DNA of 64,000 nucleotides from Acidobacteriota bacterium (GCA_018268855.1 JAFDVR010000012.1:56771-120770), one strand, 5' to 3'; counted from the first letter of the stretch, positions 7,924 to 16,719 are shown. The notes: a model not told the origin generated them from the letters alone. Numbers and translations: made by a program.

Positions 7924-9465
7924 ATGGCTGAACAGAAATTCGTCGGAACACCGCGCAAAGCGACCACACACGTCAACCAGAACGAGGGCCTCATCTTTGA
8001 GAAGTCCTCGCCGGGCAAAAAGGCCTATCGCCTCGACGAACTCGACGTACCCGCCGTGGACGCAGGCGCGCTCCTCGGCAAGAGCGTCCGCAAAGACTAC
8101 GGCTCGCTGCCTGAACTCTCCGAGATTGAGATCGTGCGCCACTTCACGCGCCTCTCCACATGGAACTACGCCATCGACCTCGGCATGTTCCCGCTCGGCT
8201 CCTGCACCATGAAGTACAACGGCCGCGTCAACGAAGCTGTCTCGCGCTTCGAGGGCATCGCAGACGCGCATCCGTATCAGCCTGAATCGCTCTCGCAGGG
8301 CACGCTCGGCATCATGCACGATCTCTCGCAATACCTCATCGAGATCACCGGCATGGACGCCATCACGCTGCAGCCCGCAGCCGGCGCGCATGGTGAGTTC
8401 ACCGGCATCCTGATGATCCGCGCGTATCACGAGAGCAAGGGCAATGCGCGCAAAAAGATCCTCATCCCCGACTCCGCGCACGGCACGAACCCCGCAACCG
8501 CAGCGGTCGTCGGCTACCAGGTGCAGAACCTCAAGTCCAATGCCGAAGGCATGGTCGATCTCGCTGAACTCGAAAAGCTTGTTGATGAAGACACTGCCGC
8601 GCTGATGCTCACCAACCCGTCCACCATCGGCGTCTTTGAGAGCGACATTCATAAGATTGCGGACATCCTCCACGCCAAGGGCGCTCTGCTCTACATGGAC
8701 GGTGCCAACATGAACGCGCTCGTCGGCAAAACGCGCCCCGGCGATTTCAACGTAGACGTGATGCACCTCAACCTGCACAAGACCTTCTCCACGCCGCACG
8801 GTGGCGGAGGCCCAGGCAGCGGCCCAGTCGCATGCAAAGCGATCCTCGAACCGTTCCTTCCGTCGCCTGTCGTTGTGAAGAAAGACAACAAATTCGCACT
8901 CGACTACAACCGCCCGCAGAGCGTAGGCCGCGTCCGTGCCTTCTACGGCAACTTCGGCATGTTCGTGCGCGCGCTCGCGTACACGCTGGCCAACGGGTAC
9001 GACGGCCTGCGCCTCACCACCGAAGACGCGGTGCTCAACGCAAATTACATCCGCGCAAAGCTCGAAGGCATCTTCGATCTGCCCTTCAAAACGCGCTCGA
9101 TGCACGAGGTCGTCTTCAGCGATAAATTGCAATCGAAGAACGGTGTCAAAACCGGAGACATGGGCAAGCGCCTCATCGATTACGGCTTCCATGCCTACAC
9201 AGTCAGCTTCCCGCTCATCGTTCCCGGAGCGATGATGATCGAGCCAACGGAAAGCGAGTCGCGCGAAGAACTCGACCTGCTCATCGACGCTCTGCAACAG
9301 ATCGCCCGCGAAGCAGAAGAAAACCCCAACCTCGTCAAAACTGCGCCGCACACCACCCGCATCCGCCGCCTCGACGAAACCACCGCAGCACGCAAACCCG
9401 TCCTCCGCTGGAAAGGCCCCGAACAAGATGGCTTAACGCGGGACACGCCATCCAAAGAGTGGTAG
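7924..9465 (+). CDS. gcvPB: Glycine dehydrogenase (decarboxylating) subunit 2
   Basis: The product has 513 residues, matching the C-terminal half of P protein. It carries pyridoxal phosphate and does the decarboxylation chemistry with GcvPA. The PLP lysine is Lys286 in LNLHKTFSTPHGGGGPGSGP; other family blocks are YPLGSCTMKYN-like (FPLGSCTMKYN, about 92-102), PHGT-like DSAHGTNPATA (about 185-195) and GFHAYTVSFPLIVPG near residue 425. The C-terminal tail of about 50 residues after residue 460 is longer than the catalytic core needs. It is the last gcv gene; no lpdA (L protein) is nearby. Confidence 0.97.
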   Translation: MAEQKFVGTPRKATTHVNQNEGLIFEKSSPGKKAYRLDELDVPAVDAGALLGKSVRKDYGSLPELSEIEIVRHFTRLSTWNYAIDLGMFPLGSCTMKYNGRVNEAVSRFEGIADAHPYQPESLSQGTLGIMHDLSQYLIEITGMDAITLQPAAGAHGEFTGILMIRAYHESKGNARKKILIPDSAHGTNPATAAVVGYQVQNLKSNAEGMVDLAELEKLVDEDTAALMLTNPSTIGVFESDIHKIADILHAKGALLYMDGANMNALVGKTRPGDFNVDVMHLNLHKTFSTPHGGGGPGSGPVACKAILEPFLPSPVVVKKDNKFALDYNRPQSVGRVRAFYGNFGMFVRALAYTLANGYDGLRLTTEDAVLNANYIRAKLEGIFDLPFKTRSMHEVVFSDKLQSKNGVKTGDMGKRLIDYGFHAYTVSFPLIVPGAMMIEPTESESREELDLLIDALQQIAREAEENPNLVKTAPHTTRIRRLDETTAARKPVLRWKGPEQDGLTRDTPSKEW

Positions 9466-9655
9466 CTGGAGCGTGAATGCTCGTCAGCTAATAGAGTGAC
9501 GAGCGGTAGCTGAAGAACAATGCTCACTCATCGGGTGCCCCATTCTTTCGCGCGCTCTTTGCGCGAAAGGGTGGGGTATCGCGCAAAGCGCGACCGGGGG
9601 CGCAGCCCTGACGACGGAGTCGTCATCCTGAGGAGCAGCGCGACGAAGCTCGAAC
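9461..9655. repeat. Mosaic of short repeats after gcvPB
   Basis: Three elements lie together. At 9461-9530 an imperfect direct duplication carries GGTAGCTG-AG and AATGCTC twice. At 9533-9595 GGGTGCCCCATTCTTTCGCG pairs with CGCGAAAGGGTGGGG and is followed by further GCGC palindromes. At 9621-9652 CGTCATCCTGAGGAGCAGCG is a half copy of family C (compare 43584-43687). No gene is visible here. The centre could serve as a gcvPB terminator, although it lacks a T-run. Confidence 0.6.
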
Positions 9656-9742
9656 AACAAAGGTCAAACGCTTGACTTAATCACACTCGAATCGCAAAAC
9701 TGTGTGTCACAAAATTCACATACATACACAGGAGATGAACGG

Positions 9743-12184
9743 ATGCCATTGAACCGTAGAGGATTCGTCCAGCGCATGGCGCTCGCATTGGGAGCAGTTT
9801 CATCCAAGCCGCTTCTCGCAGAAGAAGCCGCAGCAACCCCCGCTCCCGAAGCGCAAGCATCTCACGCCGTGGCCTCTACGCCGCATCACGAACACACCTC
9901 CAGAAAACTCAAAGGCTACATCCGCCCCAACACCATCAACATCATCGAAGAGCACTTCGATATCGTTGTCGTCGGAGGAGGAATTTCTGGCCTCTGCGCT
10001 GCCATCAGCGCCGCACGCAATGGTTTGAAGACCGCGCTCGTGCATGAACGTTCCGCGCTCGGCGGAAACTCATCCAGTGAGGTTCGCCTTTATCCCGAAG
10101 AGACCTGCTCTTTCAGCCCTTGGATCAAGGAAGCTGGCATCCTCGAAGAAATTTCAGTCGAAGAGCGCGTGCGCAACTGGGAACCCGCGACGGAAGGATT
10201 GATGAACTCGCAGTGGGACCTCGTTCTCTACGAGTGGGCGCGCCGCGAAAAGAACCTGCACCTCTTCCTCAACACCACCATGCGCGAGGTCGAAATGAAA
10301 GATCCTTCGCACATCCTCGCCATCCACGCCGCGCAACTCGGCACCGAGAAAGGCTTCGTCCTCGAAGCCCCGCTCTTCGTGGATGCCAGCGGCGACGGTG
10401 TGCTCGGCTATCGCGCCGGTGCTGATTTCCGCTGGGGACGCGAAGCGCAATCCGAATACGGCGAAGCCCTCGCGCAGCCGAAGGCAGACGAAGTGCTCAT
10501 GGGCAACACGCTCTTCTTTCGCGCGCGCGATACAGGTAAGCCCATCGACTTCAAATGCCCCGACTGGGCAGCCACCTTTGAGACAGAGAAAGATCTCACC
10601 CATCGCGGCCACGGTTTTATCGAAGGTGGCTACTGGTGGATTGAAGTTGGACAACCTTACGATCCCATCCGCGACAACGAAAAGATTCGCGACGAAGCAT
10701 TGCGTCAATTGCTCGGTGTCTGGGACCACATCAAGAACCGCTGCTCTGATAAGGACATTCGCGAACGCGCAAAGAACTATGCGCTGGAGTTCGTCGGCTT
10801 CTGGCCCTACAAGCGCGAGTCGCGCCGCATCCTCGGCGACTACGTGCTCACCGAAAAAGACGTGCGCACACCCTCTGTCCACGCAGACGATATCGCCTAC
10901 GGCTCATGGGGCATCGACATCCACGTTCCCGGCGGCATCCTCAAACGCGATACCGAGCCGTACCCTTCGCCCAAGACGGACATCAACTTCAAGCATCGCG
11001 GGACGATTCCTTACGGTATCCCGCTGCGCTCCTGCTACTCGCGTAACGTGCACAACCTCCTCACCGCCGGACGCCCCATCAGCGCCAGCTACGTAGCCTT
11101 CGCCTCCACGCGCGTTCTGCCCACCGGAGCCATCGTCGGTCAGGGAATTGGTGTTGCAGCCGCGCTCTGCAGAAAATACAACTGCGATCCACGCACGGTC
11201 GCCAAAGAACACGCAGCCGAGTTGCAGCAGATCCTCCTGCGGCAGGACGCCTCCATGCCCGCCGCCGTGAACGCCGATGCAAATGATCTTGCCCGCAGCG
11301 CAAAGGCAACATCCAACAACGACGCGCCGCTCTCCTTCCCAGAAGAGGGCATCGCGCACCGTGCCACGCTTCCTCTTGGTCAACTGATTCCCATCAGCAC
11401 AGACAAACTCGACAAAGTTGAACTGCTGATGCACTCAAACGACACCGCGCCGCAGCCCGTGAAGCTCTCCGTCTGGAAAGCCTCTTCTGTCTTCGATCTG
11501 CGTCCCACAAAGATACTCGCCACCGCCACCGGCACTGTGAAGCCGGGAGACAAGCAATTCGTCTCCTTTCCGCTCAACATGCAGACCGAACCCGGCGGCC
11601 TTTACTTCATCCAGATCGACAAGAACCCGCACGTCTCCTGGACCATCTATGTCGATAAAGTTGGCGAACCCTCGCGCATCCCTGTCGGCGCCTCACCTGC
11701 GGATTTCATCGGCGGCCCCATGTGGCGGCCATTCACGCACGGGAAAGCCTTCGCCATGCGCGTCCATCCGGAGCAGCGCCCCTACACTGCGCAGAACCTC
11801 ATCACCGGAACGAACCGCCCTGATCGCTGGACCAACATCTATCTCTCCGATCCGCAACAGTCCTTGCCCGCACACATGGAACTCGCATGGGAAAGACCTG
11901 TGCAGTTCAATCAAATTCAGGTGACGTTTGACACGAACATGGTCCGCCGTACCACTCTGCCAAACTTCCGCAATCCTGACTGCGTAAAGCACTACACCGT
12001 TGAGGCGCTGGTGAACGGAAGCTGGAAAACTCTCGTGGAGGAGAAGGAAAACTATCAGCGGAGACGCGTCCACGCAGTGGAACCGGTCACGGCCGGCAAA
12101 CTGCGCCTGGTGGTCCATGCCACCAACGGCTCGCCACAGGCGAGAATCTATGAAATACGGGTGTATAACGAGCAGGTCTCCTAA
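9743..12184 (+). CDS. Exported FAD-dependent oxidoreductase with C-terminal beta-sandwich
   Basis: The product is 813 residues from MPLNRRGFVQ, chosen because AGGAG sits 8 bases upstream; GTG at 9704 is a weaker start. Residues 5-8 (RRGF) plus the hydrophobic MALALGAV look like a Tat signal, which fits a protein that must bind FAD before export. FDIVVVGGGISGLCAAISAARNG from about residue 72 is the FAD Rossmann motif and GGNSSSEVRL follows, as in the FAD_oxidored (PF12831-like) family. The C-terminal 250 residues look like all-beta, discoidin-like carbohydrate-binding domains (ARIYEIRVYN near the end). The substrate is unknown; polysaccharide-derived sugars or related secreted compounds are possible. 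Confidence 0.85.
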   Translation: MPLNRRGFVQRMALALGAVSSKPLLAEEAAATPAPEAQASHAVASTPHHEHTSRKLKGYIRPNTINIIEEHFDIVVVGGGISGLCAAISAARNGLKTALVHERSALGGNSSSEVRLYPEETCSFSPWIKEAGILEEISVEERVRNWEPATEGLMNSQWDLVLYEWARREKNLHLFLNTTMREVEMKDPSHILAIHAAQLGTEKGFVLEAPLFVDASGDGVLGYRAGADFRWGREAQSEYGEALAQPKADEVLMGNTLFFRARDTGKPIDFKCPDWAATFETEKDLTHRGHGFIEGGYWWIEVGQPYDPIRDNEKIRDEALRQLLGVWDHIKNRCSDKDIRERAKNYALEFVGFWPYKRESRRILGDYVLTEKDVRTPSVHADDIAYGSWGIDIHVPGGILKRDTEPYPSPKTDINFKHRGTIPYGIPLRSCYSRNVHNLLTAGRPISASYVAFASTRVLPTGAIVGQGIGVAAALCRKYNCDPRTVAKEHAAELQQILLRQDASMPAAVNADANDLARSAKATSNNDAPLSFPEEGIAHRATLPLGQLIPISTDKLDKVELLMHSNDTAPQPVKLSVWKASSVFDLRPTKILATATGTVKPGDKQFVSFPLNMQTEPGGLYFIQIDKNPHVSWTIYVDKVGEPSRIPVGASPADFIGGPMWRPFTHGKAFAMRVHPEQRPYTAQNLITGTNRPDRWTNIYLSDPQQSLPAHMELAWERPVQFNQIQVTFDTNMVRRTTLPNFRNPDCVKHYTVEALVNGSWKTLVEEKENYQRRRVHAVEPVTAGKLRLVVHATNGSPQARIYEIRVYNEQVS

Positions 12185-12259
12185 ACAGAGACTTTCTGGT
12201 CTCCTATCTTCCCGAAAGTAAGATTTTTTGCATTTTTTGTGTGATTTCAGCGCTAATTG

Positions 12260-12288
12260 TTGACGCTATCTCAGCTTCCCGGTATCCT
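12260..12288 (+). promoter_or_regulatory. Promoter for the rplM-rpsI transcript
   Basis: TTGACG at 12260-12265 and TATCCT at 12283-12288 are separated by exactly 17 bases, a good sigma-70 type match. It points at rplM 277 bases downstream, so the transcript has a long leader. Confidence 0.65.
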
Positions 12289-12294
12289 AAGAAC

Positions 12295-12564
12295 TCGCGC
12301 AGATCTGCGTCTTGATGGATGCAGACACGTGGTGGATCCACCTGGGGCAGTTGGTGACGGGGTGAGGTAAGTATCCTGTTTACTAGCAGATCCTGCCGGA
12401 GCGAGGCCGTAAAGGCTGCTCCATAGAGTGCAGGACGAGGCCTCGAAAGCACCCACTTCATTTGCTCTCTGCCTTTGGCTTCAAGGCCAATCGGCTGTGC
12501 GGATGTTGTTGTAAACCACGGAAAGCGAAGAGTTAGAAGTATCTAGGAACTGGAGAGCAACACG
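12295..12564 (+). promoter_or_regulatory. Long structured 5' leader of rplM
   Basis: The stretch between the promoter and rplM contains no convincing gene but is unusually rich in self-complementary sequence: CGCAGATCTGCG (12298-12309), GGTGGATCCACC (12331-12342), a GGAGC/GCTCC hairpin with inner GGCC/GGCT pairing (12398-12422), CGAGGCCTCG (12436-12445) and a GCCTT/AAGGC hairpin near 12470-12486. This suggests an autoregulatory ribosomal-protein leader or another structured RNA. I do not recognise it as a named family. Confidence 0.45.
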
Positions 12565-12993
12565 ATGTCGACCTTTGTACCGAGCGCGAAGGAAATCAAT
12601 CGCAAGTGGGTCGTGCTGGACGCATCCGGCAAGACGCTGGGCCGTTTTGCTTCGGCTGCCGCGCGCGTGCTGAGCGGAAAGAACAATCCGCAGTACACCC
12701 CTTATATCGACACGGGCGACCATGTCGTTGTGATCAACGCAGAGAAGATCGTCCTCACCGGCCTCAAGGCTGAGCAGAAGATGTATCGCCGCTACACGGG
12801 TTTCCCCGGCGGTCTGCGTGAAGAAGAGTTCACCAAGCTGCTGGCCCGCAAGCCGGAAGCGATTCTGGAGCAGGCCATCAAGGGCATGCTGCCGAAGAGC
12901 AAGCTGGGCCGCCAGATGGCGACCAAGCTCAACGTCTACAAGGGCGACAAGCACCCGCACCAGGCTCAGCAGCCGGTCGCGCTGGAAGTATAA
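12565..12993 (+). CDS. rplM: 50S ribosomal protein L13
   Basis: The product has 142 residues, the standard length for L13, an early-assembling 50S protein. Family sequence is evident: [18 protein letters not shown] (13-30), [14 protein letters not shown] (53-66), [11 protein letters not shown] (73-83) and [12 protein letters not shown] (109-120), ending [17 protein letters not shown]. It is followed after 18 bases by rpsI in the usual pairing. A strong promoter with a long leader lies upstream, the likely place for control of this two-gene transcript. Confidence 0.98.
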   Translation: MSTFVPSAKEINRKWVVLDASGKTLGRFASAAARVLSGKNNPQYTPYIDTGDHVVVINAEKIVLTGLKAEQKMYRRYTGFPGGLREEEFTKLLARKPEAILEQAIKGMLPKSKLGRQMATKLNVYKGDKHPHQAQQPVALEV

Positions 12994-13011
12994 GAAGGAT
13001 TTAGAGGGAAT

Positions 13012-13407
13012 ATGGCAGATTTGGTTCAGTATTACGGCACGGGGCGTCGCAAGTCGGCGGTCGCGCGTGTGTTTCTCCGTCCCGGCTCGGGCGAGTTCAA
13101 GGTCAACGGCAAGCCTTTCGAGGTTTACTTTGTGACCGAACAGCAGCGTGCCTCTGCAAAGCGCACGCTGCAGACCGCAAACGTCGCCAATGAGTTCGAC
13201 GTGGTCACCACGGTTGCCGGCGGCGGCGTGGCTGCACAGGCCGATGCTGTGAAGATGGGCATTGCCCGCGCTCTGCTGGAGTTCAACCCCGAGTTGCGCA
13301 AGACCCTCAAGGCCGACGGCCTGCTGACCCGCGACGCTCGCATCAAGGAGCGCAAGAAGTACGGTCAGAAGGGCGCCCGCAAGCGGTTCCAGTTCAGCAA
13401 GCGCTAG
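13012..13407 (+). CDS. rpsI: 30S ribosomal protein S9
   Basis: The product is 131 residues. The start [20 protein letters not shown] (about 5-24) and the C-terminal [27 protein letters not shown] are diagnostic; the terminal basic KR tail reaches the P-site tRNA in the ribosome. [10 protein letters not shown] and [19 protein letters not shown] confirm the family. It lies 18 bases after rplM and is cotranscribed with it. A strong GGA-containing site precedes the ATG (GAGGGAATATG). Confidence 0.98.
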   Translation: MADLVQYYGTGRRKSAVARVFLRPGSGEFKVNGKPFEVYFVTEQQRASAKRTLQTANVANEFDVVTTVAGGGVAAQADAVKMGIARALLEFNPELRKTLKADGLLTRDARIKERKKYGQKGARKRFQFSKR

Positions 13408-13447
13408 TTTCTGGAGTTGTTGGTTTTTAGTTGTTAGTGATCTCACG

Positions 13448-13474
13448 CTGGTGTGGAGTTCTTGGCCACACCAG
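13448..13474 (+). promoter_or_regulatory. Hairpin in the rpsB leader
   Basis: CTGGTGTGG pairs perfectly with CCACACCAG around a 9-base loop, between rpsI and rpsB. No T-run follows, so it is less likely to be a terminator than a leader element; S2 genes are often autoregulated through leader hairpins. Function is inferred only from position. Confidence 0.4.
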
Positions 13475-13561
13475 TCATCATTCAACTGGAGTTAAATTTC
13501 CCGAACCATGGGACCAATCCCGGCCATTGCCGAGGATGCTCTCAAAGAAAGAGTTGACGAT

Positions 13562-14482
13562 ATGGCAAGCATCACGATGAAGGAGCTGCTCGAAGCTGGC
13601 GTTCACTTCGGGCACCAGACGAAGCGCTGGAACCCGAAGATGAAGGAGTATATCTTCGGCGAGCGCAATGGCATTTACATCATCGACCTGCAGAAGACGC
13701 TGAAGATGTTCAAGGAAGCGTCGAAGTTTGTGACCGACCTGACCTCCTCGGGCAAGACGATCCTCTTCGTCGGCACCAAGCGTCAGGCGCAGGACGCAGT
13801 GGCTGAAGAAGCGACGCGCGCAAGCATGCCGTACATCAACTCGCGCTGGCTCGGTGGCCTGCTCACCAACTGGGTGACCGTGCAGAAGAGCGTGAAGCGC
13901 CTGCAGGAACTCGACGAGATGTCGGTTGACGGCCGCTACGAGTTGCTGACCAAGAAGGAAGTTATCCGCCTGGAGCGCGAGCGCAAGAGCCTTTCGACGA
14001 ACCTTTCGGGTATCAAGAACATGCGCCGCCTGCCGGATGCGATCTTCGTGATCGACTCCAACAACGAAGCGATCGCTGTTTCGGAAGCGCGCAAACTCGG
14101 CATCCCGGTTGTCGCTGTGGTCGATACGAACTGCGATCCGACGGTTGTGGACTACGTGATCCCCGGCAACGACGATGCTCTCCGCGCCATCCGCCTCTTC
14201 ACCACGAAGATCGCTGACTCGGCTTACGAGGGTGTGCAGATGATCTCCGACAAGGCGTTTGCTTCAGAGACTGAAGGCATCACTCCGCTTGAGACGGAAG
14301 CACACTTTGTTGGCGAAGAGGGCGAGAACGCTCCCGCTGCTGAGGCTGCTCCGGCTGAAGATGCTTCGGCTGAGGACGAGACGGTCGATCTGGAAGCTGC
14401 CCTGGGTGGCGGCATCCGCAAATCGCCAGCGAGCGACACCGAGGCTGATAACGAGCCGGTAGCTGCTGAGGCAGGCGCGTAA
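13562..14482 (+). CDS. rpsB: 30S ribosomal protein S2
   Basis: The product is 306 residues from [10 protein letters not shown]. The S2 core is clear: [20 protein letters not shown] (8-27), [28 protein letters not shown], and [14 protein letters not shown] followed by [10 protein letters not shown] near 190-210. About 65 residues after the core are Ala/Glu/Asp-rich, a low-complexity acidic tail that many S2 proteins lack. An in-frame upstream ATG at 13508 would add 18 residues that do not fit the family. It is followed by a terminator and then tsf, the usual order. Confidence 0.97.
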   Translation: MASITMKELLEAGVHFGHQTKRWNPKMKEYIFGERNGIYIIDLQKTLKMFKEASKFVTDLTSSGKTILFVGTKRQAQDAVAEEATRASMPYINSRWLGGLLTNWVTVQKSVKRLQELDEMSVDGRYELLTKKEVIRLERERKSLSTNLSGIKNMRRLPDAIFVIDSNNEAIAVSEARKLGIPVVAVVDTNCDPTVVDYVIPGNDDALRAIRLFTTKIADSAYEGVQMISDKAFASETEGITPLETEAHFVGEEGENAPAAEAAPAEDASAEDETVDLEAALGGGIRKSPASDTEADNEPVAAEAGA

Positions 14483-14506
14483 GCAAGGCACTCACGAACA
14501 CTCACT

Positions 14507-14549
14507 AAGAGCGTGGCTGCCGCTGCATTTCAGGCGCCACGCTCTTTTT
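14507..14549 (+). terminator. Rho-independent terminator after rpsB
   Basis: AAGAGCGTGGC pairs with GCCACGCTCTT (one-base offset at the inner end) and runs into TTTTT. It lies 24 bases past the rpsB stop and before tsf, so tsf may depend partly on read-through or its own promoter. Confidence 0.8.
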
Positions 14550-14616
14550 ACGTCTGCACGCCGCTGATGACAGGCGCATAACAAGGAATTCGATTTACTC
14601 AAGAAGGGAACTGGAA

Positions 14617-15276
14617 ATGGCTGAGACAGCGAAGATTGACGCGAAACTGGTGAAGGAACTGCGCGAGAAGAGCGGCGCTCCCATGGGCGACTGCCTGAAG
14701 GCTCTGCAGGAAGCAAATGGCGACATGGAGAACGCGTTCGTGGTGCTGCGCAAGCGCGGCATGGCGTCGGCTGCGAAGAAGGCTTCGCGTTCAACCAACG
14801 AGGGCGCGGTAGGCACGTACATCCACGCCGGCGGCAAGATCGGCGTTCTGCTGGAGCTGAACTGCGAGAGCGACTTCGTGGCGCGCACCGACGACTTCCA
14901 GGACCTGCTCCGCGACATCGCGATGCATATTGCTGCAACCGATCCGCGCTACGTGGGCAAGGAAGAAGTGACGCCTGAAGACATCGAGCGTGAGAAGGAC
15001 GTCTTCCGTGCGCAGGCTGCTGAGAGCGGCAAGCCAGCGAACATCATCGAGAAGATGCTCGAAGGCAAGATGGGCAAGTTCTACGAAGAAGTGTGCCTGC
15101 TGGAGCAGCCCTTCATCAAGGAGCAGTCGCAGACGGTTGGCCAGATCATCGCAAGCAAGATCGCGAAGCTTGGCGAGAATATCTCCATCCGCCGTTTTGC
15201 ACGGTTCAAGGTAGGCGATCCGTCGTACACGATTGCCCAGGCTAAGGTTGTTGCTACGGAAGAGGCGCAGGGATAA
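14617..15276 (+). CDS. tsf: Elongation factor Ts
   Basis: The product has 219 residues, a short EF-Ts. It recycles EF-Tu by exchanging GDP for GTP. The N-terminal UBA-like domain shows VKELREKSGAPMGDCLKALQEANGD (about 11-35), the core has YIHAGGKIGVLLELNCESDFVAR (about 68-90) and the end matches RRFARFKVGDPS. The length suits versions with one complete dimerisation core rather than the longer enterobacterial form. GGGAACTGG lies before the ATG. A strong terminator follows. Confidence 0.97.
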   Translation: MAETAKIDAKLVKELREKSGAPMGDCLKALQEANGDMENAFVVLRKRGMASAAKKASRSTNEGAVGTYIHAGGKIGVLLELNCESDFVARTDDFQDLLRDIAMHIAATDPRYVGKEEVTPEDIEREKDVFRAQAAESGKPANIIEKMLEGKMGKFYEEVCLLEQPFIKEQSQTVGQIIASKIAKLGENISIRRFARFKVGDPSYTIAQAKVVATEEAQG

Positions 15277-15305
15277 GTCCTACCGCTTTTCTGTACGAGA
15301 ACTCG

Positions 15306-15337
15306 AAGCCCGGGCAATTGCCCGGGCTTTTTGTTTT
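15306..15337 (+). terminator. Rho-independent terminator after tsf
   Basis: AAGCCCGGGCAATTGCCCGGGCTT is a perfect palindrome with an AATT centre, followed by TTTGTTTT. It ends the rpsB/tsf region. Confidence 0.9.
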
Positions 15338-15510
15338 CCCATGCGCTCTTTTGAAGAACAGAGCGATGAAGGTTTTGCCAGATGACAGCAACGTGATTGC
15401 GCGACGGCGCGATCCATAACTTTGTTTGCAAGCCGAGGAGCGGTGCGCAGGCAACACAGACCGCTGTGCGTTGGGAAACGCGCGGCAGAAAGGAAAAAGC
15501 AGGTGTAGCA

Positions 15511-16710
15511 ATGAAGTACGTAGACAACATTCCGGTTTGGGGAGAGCACGAAGCAAACACGATTGAGCAGGCGAAGGCATGCGCGCGCACAGCCGATCGC
15601 GTATCGCTCATGGCTGATGGGCATCTTGGGTATGGTGTGCCGATTGGCGGGGTGGTTGCTGCTGAAGGTCGTATCTCACCTTCTGCTGTGGGTTTTGATA
15701 TTGCCTGCGGTAACAAGGCTGTCCGTTTGGATATGTCAGGCGCTGAACTGCATCCTAAGATCCGCGAAGTGATGGACGATATCTGGAACACGCTCTCGTT
15801 TGGCGTTGGCCGCAAAAATCCTGAGCGCAATGACGATTCGCCGTTTGTAAACGAAACGCATGAGGGTTGGCTTACTGAAGCTGCTAAGCCTCTGCGCCAC
15901 AAGGCTCATGCGCAGCTCGGAACTATCGGCAGTGGTAACCACTACGTCGATCTGTTTACTGACGAGTTGGACCGTGTATGGGTCGGCGTCCACTTTGGTT
16001 CGCGTGGTTTGGGACACGGTATCGCGACGTGGTTCTTCAAGGCAGCGGGCGCAAAGGACGGCATGATGGTCGATCCTGTGTGGCTCGATGTAGAGAGCGA
16101 TCTGGGTGCGCAGTACATTGCCGCGATGAAGCTTGGCGGTGAATACGCATACGCGGGCCGCGATTGGGTGTGCGCGCGTGTAGCAAGGTTGCTGGGCGCG
16201 AGCATTGTTGAAGAGGTCCACAATCACCACAACTTTGCGTGGCTGGAAGAGCACGACGGTAAGCAGATGTGGGTGTGCCGTAAGGGCGCTACGCCGGCAT
16301 TTCCGGGCCAGTGTGGTTTTGTGGGTGGAACGATGGGCGAAACGTCAGTAATTCTGCAGGGCGTGAGTTCCGCGGATGCCGATGTGATCGCGCAACAGAA
16401 GGCCGCGATGTTTTCTACCGTCCACGGTGCTGGCCGTGTGATGGGAAGGAAGCAGGCCGCAGGTGTCTACGATCGCAAGACCGGAGCGTGCAAACGCGAG
16501 GGGCTTGTGAAGCCGGAGATGATGCGTGCGTGGCTGGAGCAGGCAGGCGTGGTGTTAAAGGGTGGCGGGCTGGATGAGTCGCCGCACTGCTACAAGCGTC
16601 TGCAGGAGGTCATCGCAGCGCAGGGCGATACGGTGCGTGTGTTGCACACGCTCACGCCGCTCGGTGTGGCGATGGCTGGAGCAAACGAGTTCGATCCTTA
16701 CAAGGATTGA
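15511..16710 (+). CDS. rtcB: RtcB-family RNA ligase
   Basis: The product is 399 residues from MKYVDNIPVW; a longer frame begins at 15397 but adds unlikely sequence. RtcB joins RNA 3'-phosphate (or 2',3'-cyclic) ends to 5'-OH ends with GTP and Mn2+. Present are ADGHLGYGVPIGGV (35-48), the metal-binding GFDIACGN (61-68, Cys67), GSGNHYVD, HFGSRGLGHG, NHHNFAW and the guanylylated His305 in STVHGAGRVMGRKQA. Asn68 follows the metal Cys where Met is usual, placing it in a side branch of the family. No rtcA or archease gene is nearby. It lies after the tsf terminator and ends in its own terminator. Confidence 0.92.
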   Translation: MKYVDNIPVWGEHEANTIEQAKACARTADRVSLMADGHLGYGVPIGGVVAAEGRISPSAVGFDIACGNKAVRLDMSGAELHPKIREVMDDIWNTLSFGVGRKNPERNDDSPFVNETHEGWLTEAAKPLRHKAHAQLGTIGSGNHYVDLFTDELDRVWVGVHFGSRGLGHGIATWFFKAAGAKDGMMVDPVWLDVESDLGAQYIAAMKLGGEYAYAGRDWVCARVARLLGASIVEEVHNHHNFAWLEEHDGKQMWVCRKGATPAFPGQCGFVGGTMGETSVILQGVSSADADVIAQQKAAMFSTVHGAGRVMGRKQAAGVYDRKTGACKREGLVKPEMMRAWLEQAGVVLKGGGLDESPHCYKRLQEVIAAQGDTVRVLHTLTPLGVAMAGANEFDPYKD

Positions 16711-16719
16711 TCTCAAACA

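Noticed and set aside
7774..9426. A 550-residue open frame on the strand opposite gcvPB
   Set aside because: It lies entirely over gcvPB, which has full family motifs. The antisense frame is a codon-bias artefact in GC-rich coding DNA.
9660..9690. A promoter TTGACT before the FAD oxidoreductase
   Set aside because: The -35-like box has no acceptable -10 box at 16-18 bases (CAAAAC), so I do not list it as a feature.
12204..12461. An 85-residue minus-strand frame in the rplM leader
   Set aside because: No ribosome binding site or family match, and it would run against the promoter at 12260. The leader explanation fits better.
12481..13485. A 334-residue minus-strand frame over rplM and rpsI
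   Set aside because: Both genes beneath it are unmistakable ribosomal proteins, and the antisense product has no family pattern.
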